DNA of 64,000 nt from Pseudomonas uvaldensis (GTDB lineage Bacteria > Pseudomonadota > Gammaproteobacteria > Pseudomonadales > Pseudomonadaceae), in contig NZ_JAIWKS010000001.1 of the NCBI RefSeq assembly GCF_021271205.1, positions 558,001 to 622,000 on the forward strand. Reading direction: 5' to 3'. Shown here in pieces: positions 63,328-64,000 of this stretch (positions are counted from its first letter, which is position 1; every line of letters begins with the position of its first letter). The notes under the pieces were generated by a model. The model did no database searches, was not told the origin of the DNA, and saw only the letters and a list, made by a program, of their open reading frames with translations. A program made the position numbers and the translations under genes.

Positions 63328-64000
63328 TCAGGCTTGGCCGACCTGGCTGAACGACGGTTTCGGCAACATGGCCGGCTCGCGCCGGGCCAAGGCGAAATAC
63401 AACACCCCGCCGAGGAAGCAACCGGTGAACCAGGCGAAATTGGCCATCGGTTGCAGCATCGGGGTGAAGGTAATCGCTACGCCCATCAGCGTTGCCGGAA
63501 TCAGCGCCTTGACCGCCGTCCAATTGATGCCGCCGCTGTAGTAATAGCGACCGCTCGGCCCATCATTGAACAGCGCATCCACGTCGATCTGCTGCTTCTT
63601 GATCAGGTAGTAATCCACCAGCAGGATCCCGAACAACGGGCCGATGAACGCGGCCAGCACGTCCAGGGTGTAGTGGATCACTTCGGGGTTGTTGAACAGG
63701 TTCCAGGGTGTGATGAAAATCGACGCAATTGCCGCGATCATGCCACCGGCGCGCCAGCTGACTTTGCTGGGCGCGACGTTGGCAAAGTCAAACGCCGGCG
63801 ACACAAAGTTCGCGACGATGTTGATGCCGACCGTCGCAGTTACGAAAGCAAACGCCCCTAGAAGTACAGCCACGCTGTTGTCGATGCGCGCCACCGTGGC
63901 AATCGGATCATGGAGCATTTCGCCGAACACCGGCAGCGTCCCGGATACGATCACCACCGTGACCAGGGAGAACGCCAGGAAATTCACCGGCAGCCCCCAG
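63328..64000 (-). CDS. NCS1-family nucleobase/allantoin-type permease, N-terminus cut by window edge
   Basis: The last 224 residues are visible; the frame is open to the edge (LPVNFLAFSLVTVVIVSGTLPVFGEMLHDP). The C-terminal motifs NIVANFVSPAFDFANVAPSKVSWRAGG, FIGPLFGILLVDYYLIKKQQIDVDALF and GRYYYSGGINWTA are those of the allantoin/hydantoin/uracil permease branch of NCS1, distinct from the cytosine-type branch at 57826. The substrate cannot be told. Confidence 0.88.
   Translation of the reverse strand, partial: WGLPVNFLAFSLVTVVIVSGTLPVFGEMLHDPIATVARIDNSVAVLLGAFAFVTATVGINIVANFVSPAFDFANVAPSKVSWRAGGMIAAIASIFITPWNLFNNPEVIHYTLDVLAAFIGPLFGILLVDYYLIKKQQIDVDALFNDGPSGRYYYSGGINWTAVKALIPATLMGVAITFTPMLQPMANFAWFTGCFLGGVLYFALARREPAMLPKPSFSQVGQA

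Noticed and set aside
62139..63350. A 403-codon plus-strand frame overlapping the MFS gene in another frame
   Set aside because: The MFS frame has clear transmembrane segments and family motifs; the other is Arg/Pro/Gly-rich noise.

Overview
The window reads as chromosomal DNA of a Pseudomonas of the fluorescens type. The evidence is high GC, the gene order flgFGHIJKL followed by a flagellin-glycosylation island, a phhR-phhABC phenylalanine block, gbuR-gbuA with two transporters, a plpD / fimV-like / marR / recQ block, a DUF6124 gene, and many Pseudomonas-type REP/REPIN palindromes. No tRNA, rRNA, CRISPR array, IS transposase or prophage was seen.

Layout. (1) 1-16988, all on the minus strand: the rod, ring and hook-junction genes flgF-flgL, then a 1189-residue multi-domain glycosyltransferase, then five tightly overlapping genes (rfbF, rfbG, an RmlC-like epimerase, a C-methyltransferase and a PLP aminotransferase cut by the left edge). 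These look like a route from glucose-1-phosphate to a CDP-linked, probably C-methylated amino-deoxysugar for flagellin. A good sigma-54 (-24/-12) site lies just upstream of flgF. (2) 17220-21520: the aromatic amino acid regulator phhR, with divergent phhA, phhB and phhC. (3) 21593-28406: housekeeping and regulatory genes: nitroreductase, TrkH, two AraC regulators, Mpo1-like protein, LpxH-like phosphoesterase, EamA exporter and an Rdx thioredoxin-like protein. (4) 28477-36802: plpD (patatin autotransporter), fimV-like, marR, recQ, yecA-like and ybaN-like genes. (5) 36803-41931, the accessory region: a DUF6124 gene behind a strongly structured leader, then two tandem Ig-like-domain proteins with almost identical heads and divergent tails. 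The spacer between them carries a fragment copied from the 3' end of ybaN. (6) 42025-54563: a 2371-residue LapA/MapA-type RTX adhesin with a LapG-like TAAG site, and a divergent three-gene type I secretion system. (7) 54708-64000: tapT-like DTW protein, the gbu guanidinobutyrate locus with NCS1 and SSS transporters, a PA1414-like 42-residue gene with a possible Anr site, a LysR regulator, a YbfB-type MFS carrier and an NCS1 permease cut by the right edge.

Two themes link the regions. Much of the window concerns the cell surface (flagellum and its glycan, patatin autotransporter, giant adhesin, Ig-like proteins), and much of the rest concerns amino acid and nitrogen catabolism (phenylalanine to tyrosine, guanidinobutyrate, nucleobase-type permeases). 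The least explained parts are the DUF6124 leader RNA and the tandem Ig-like genes beside it.
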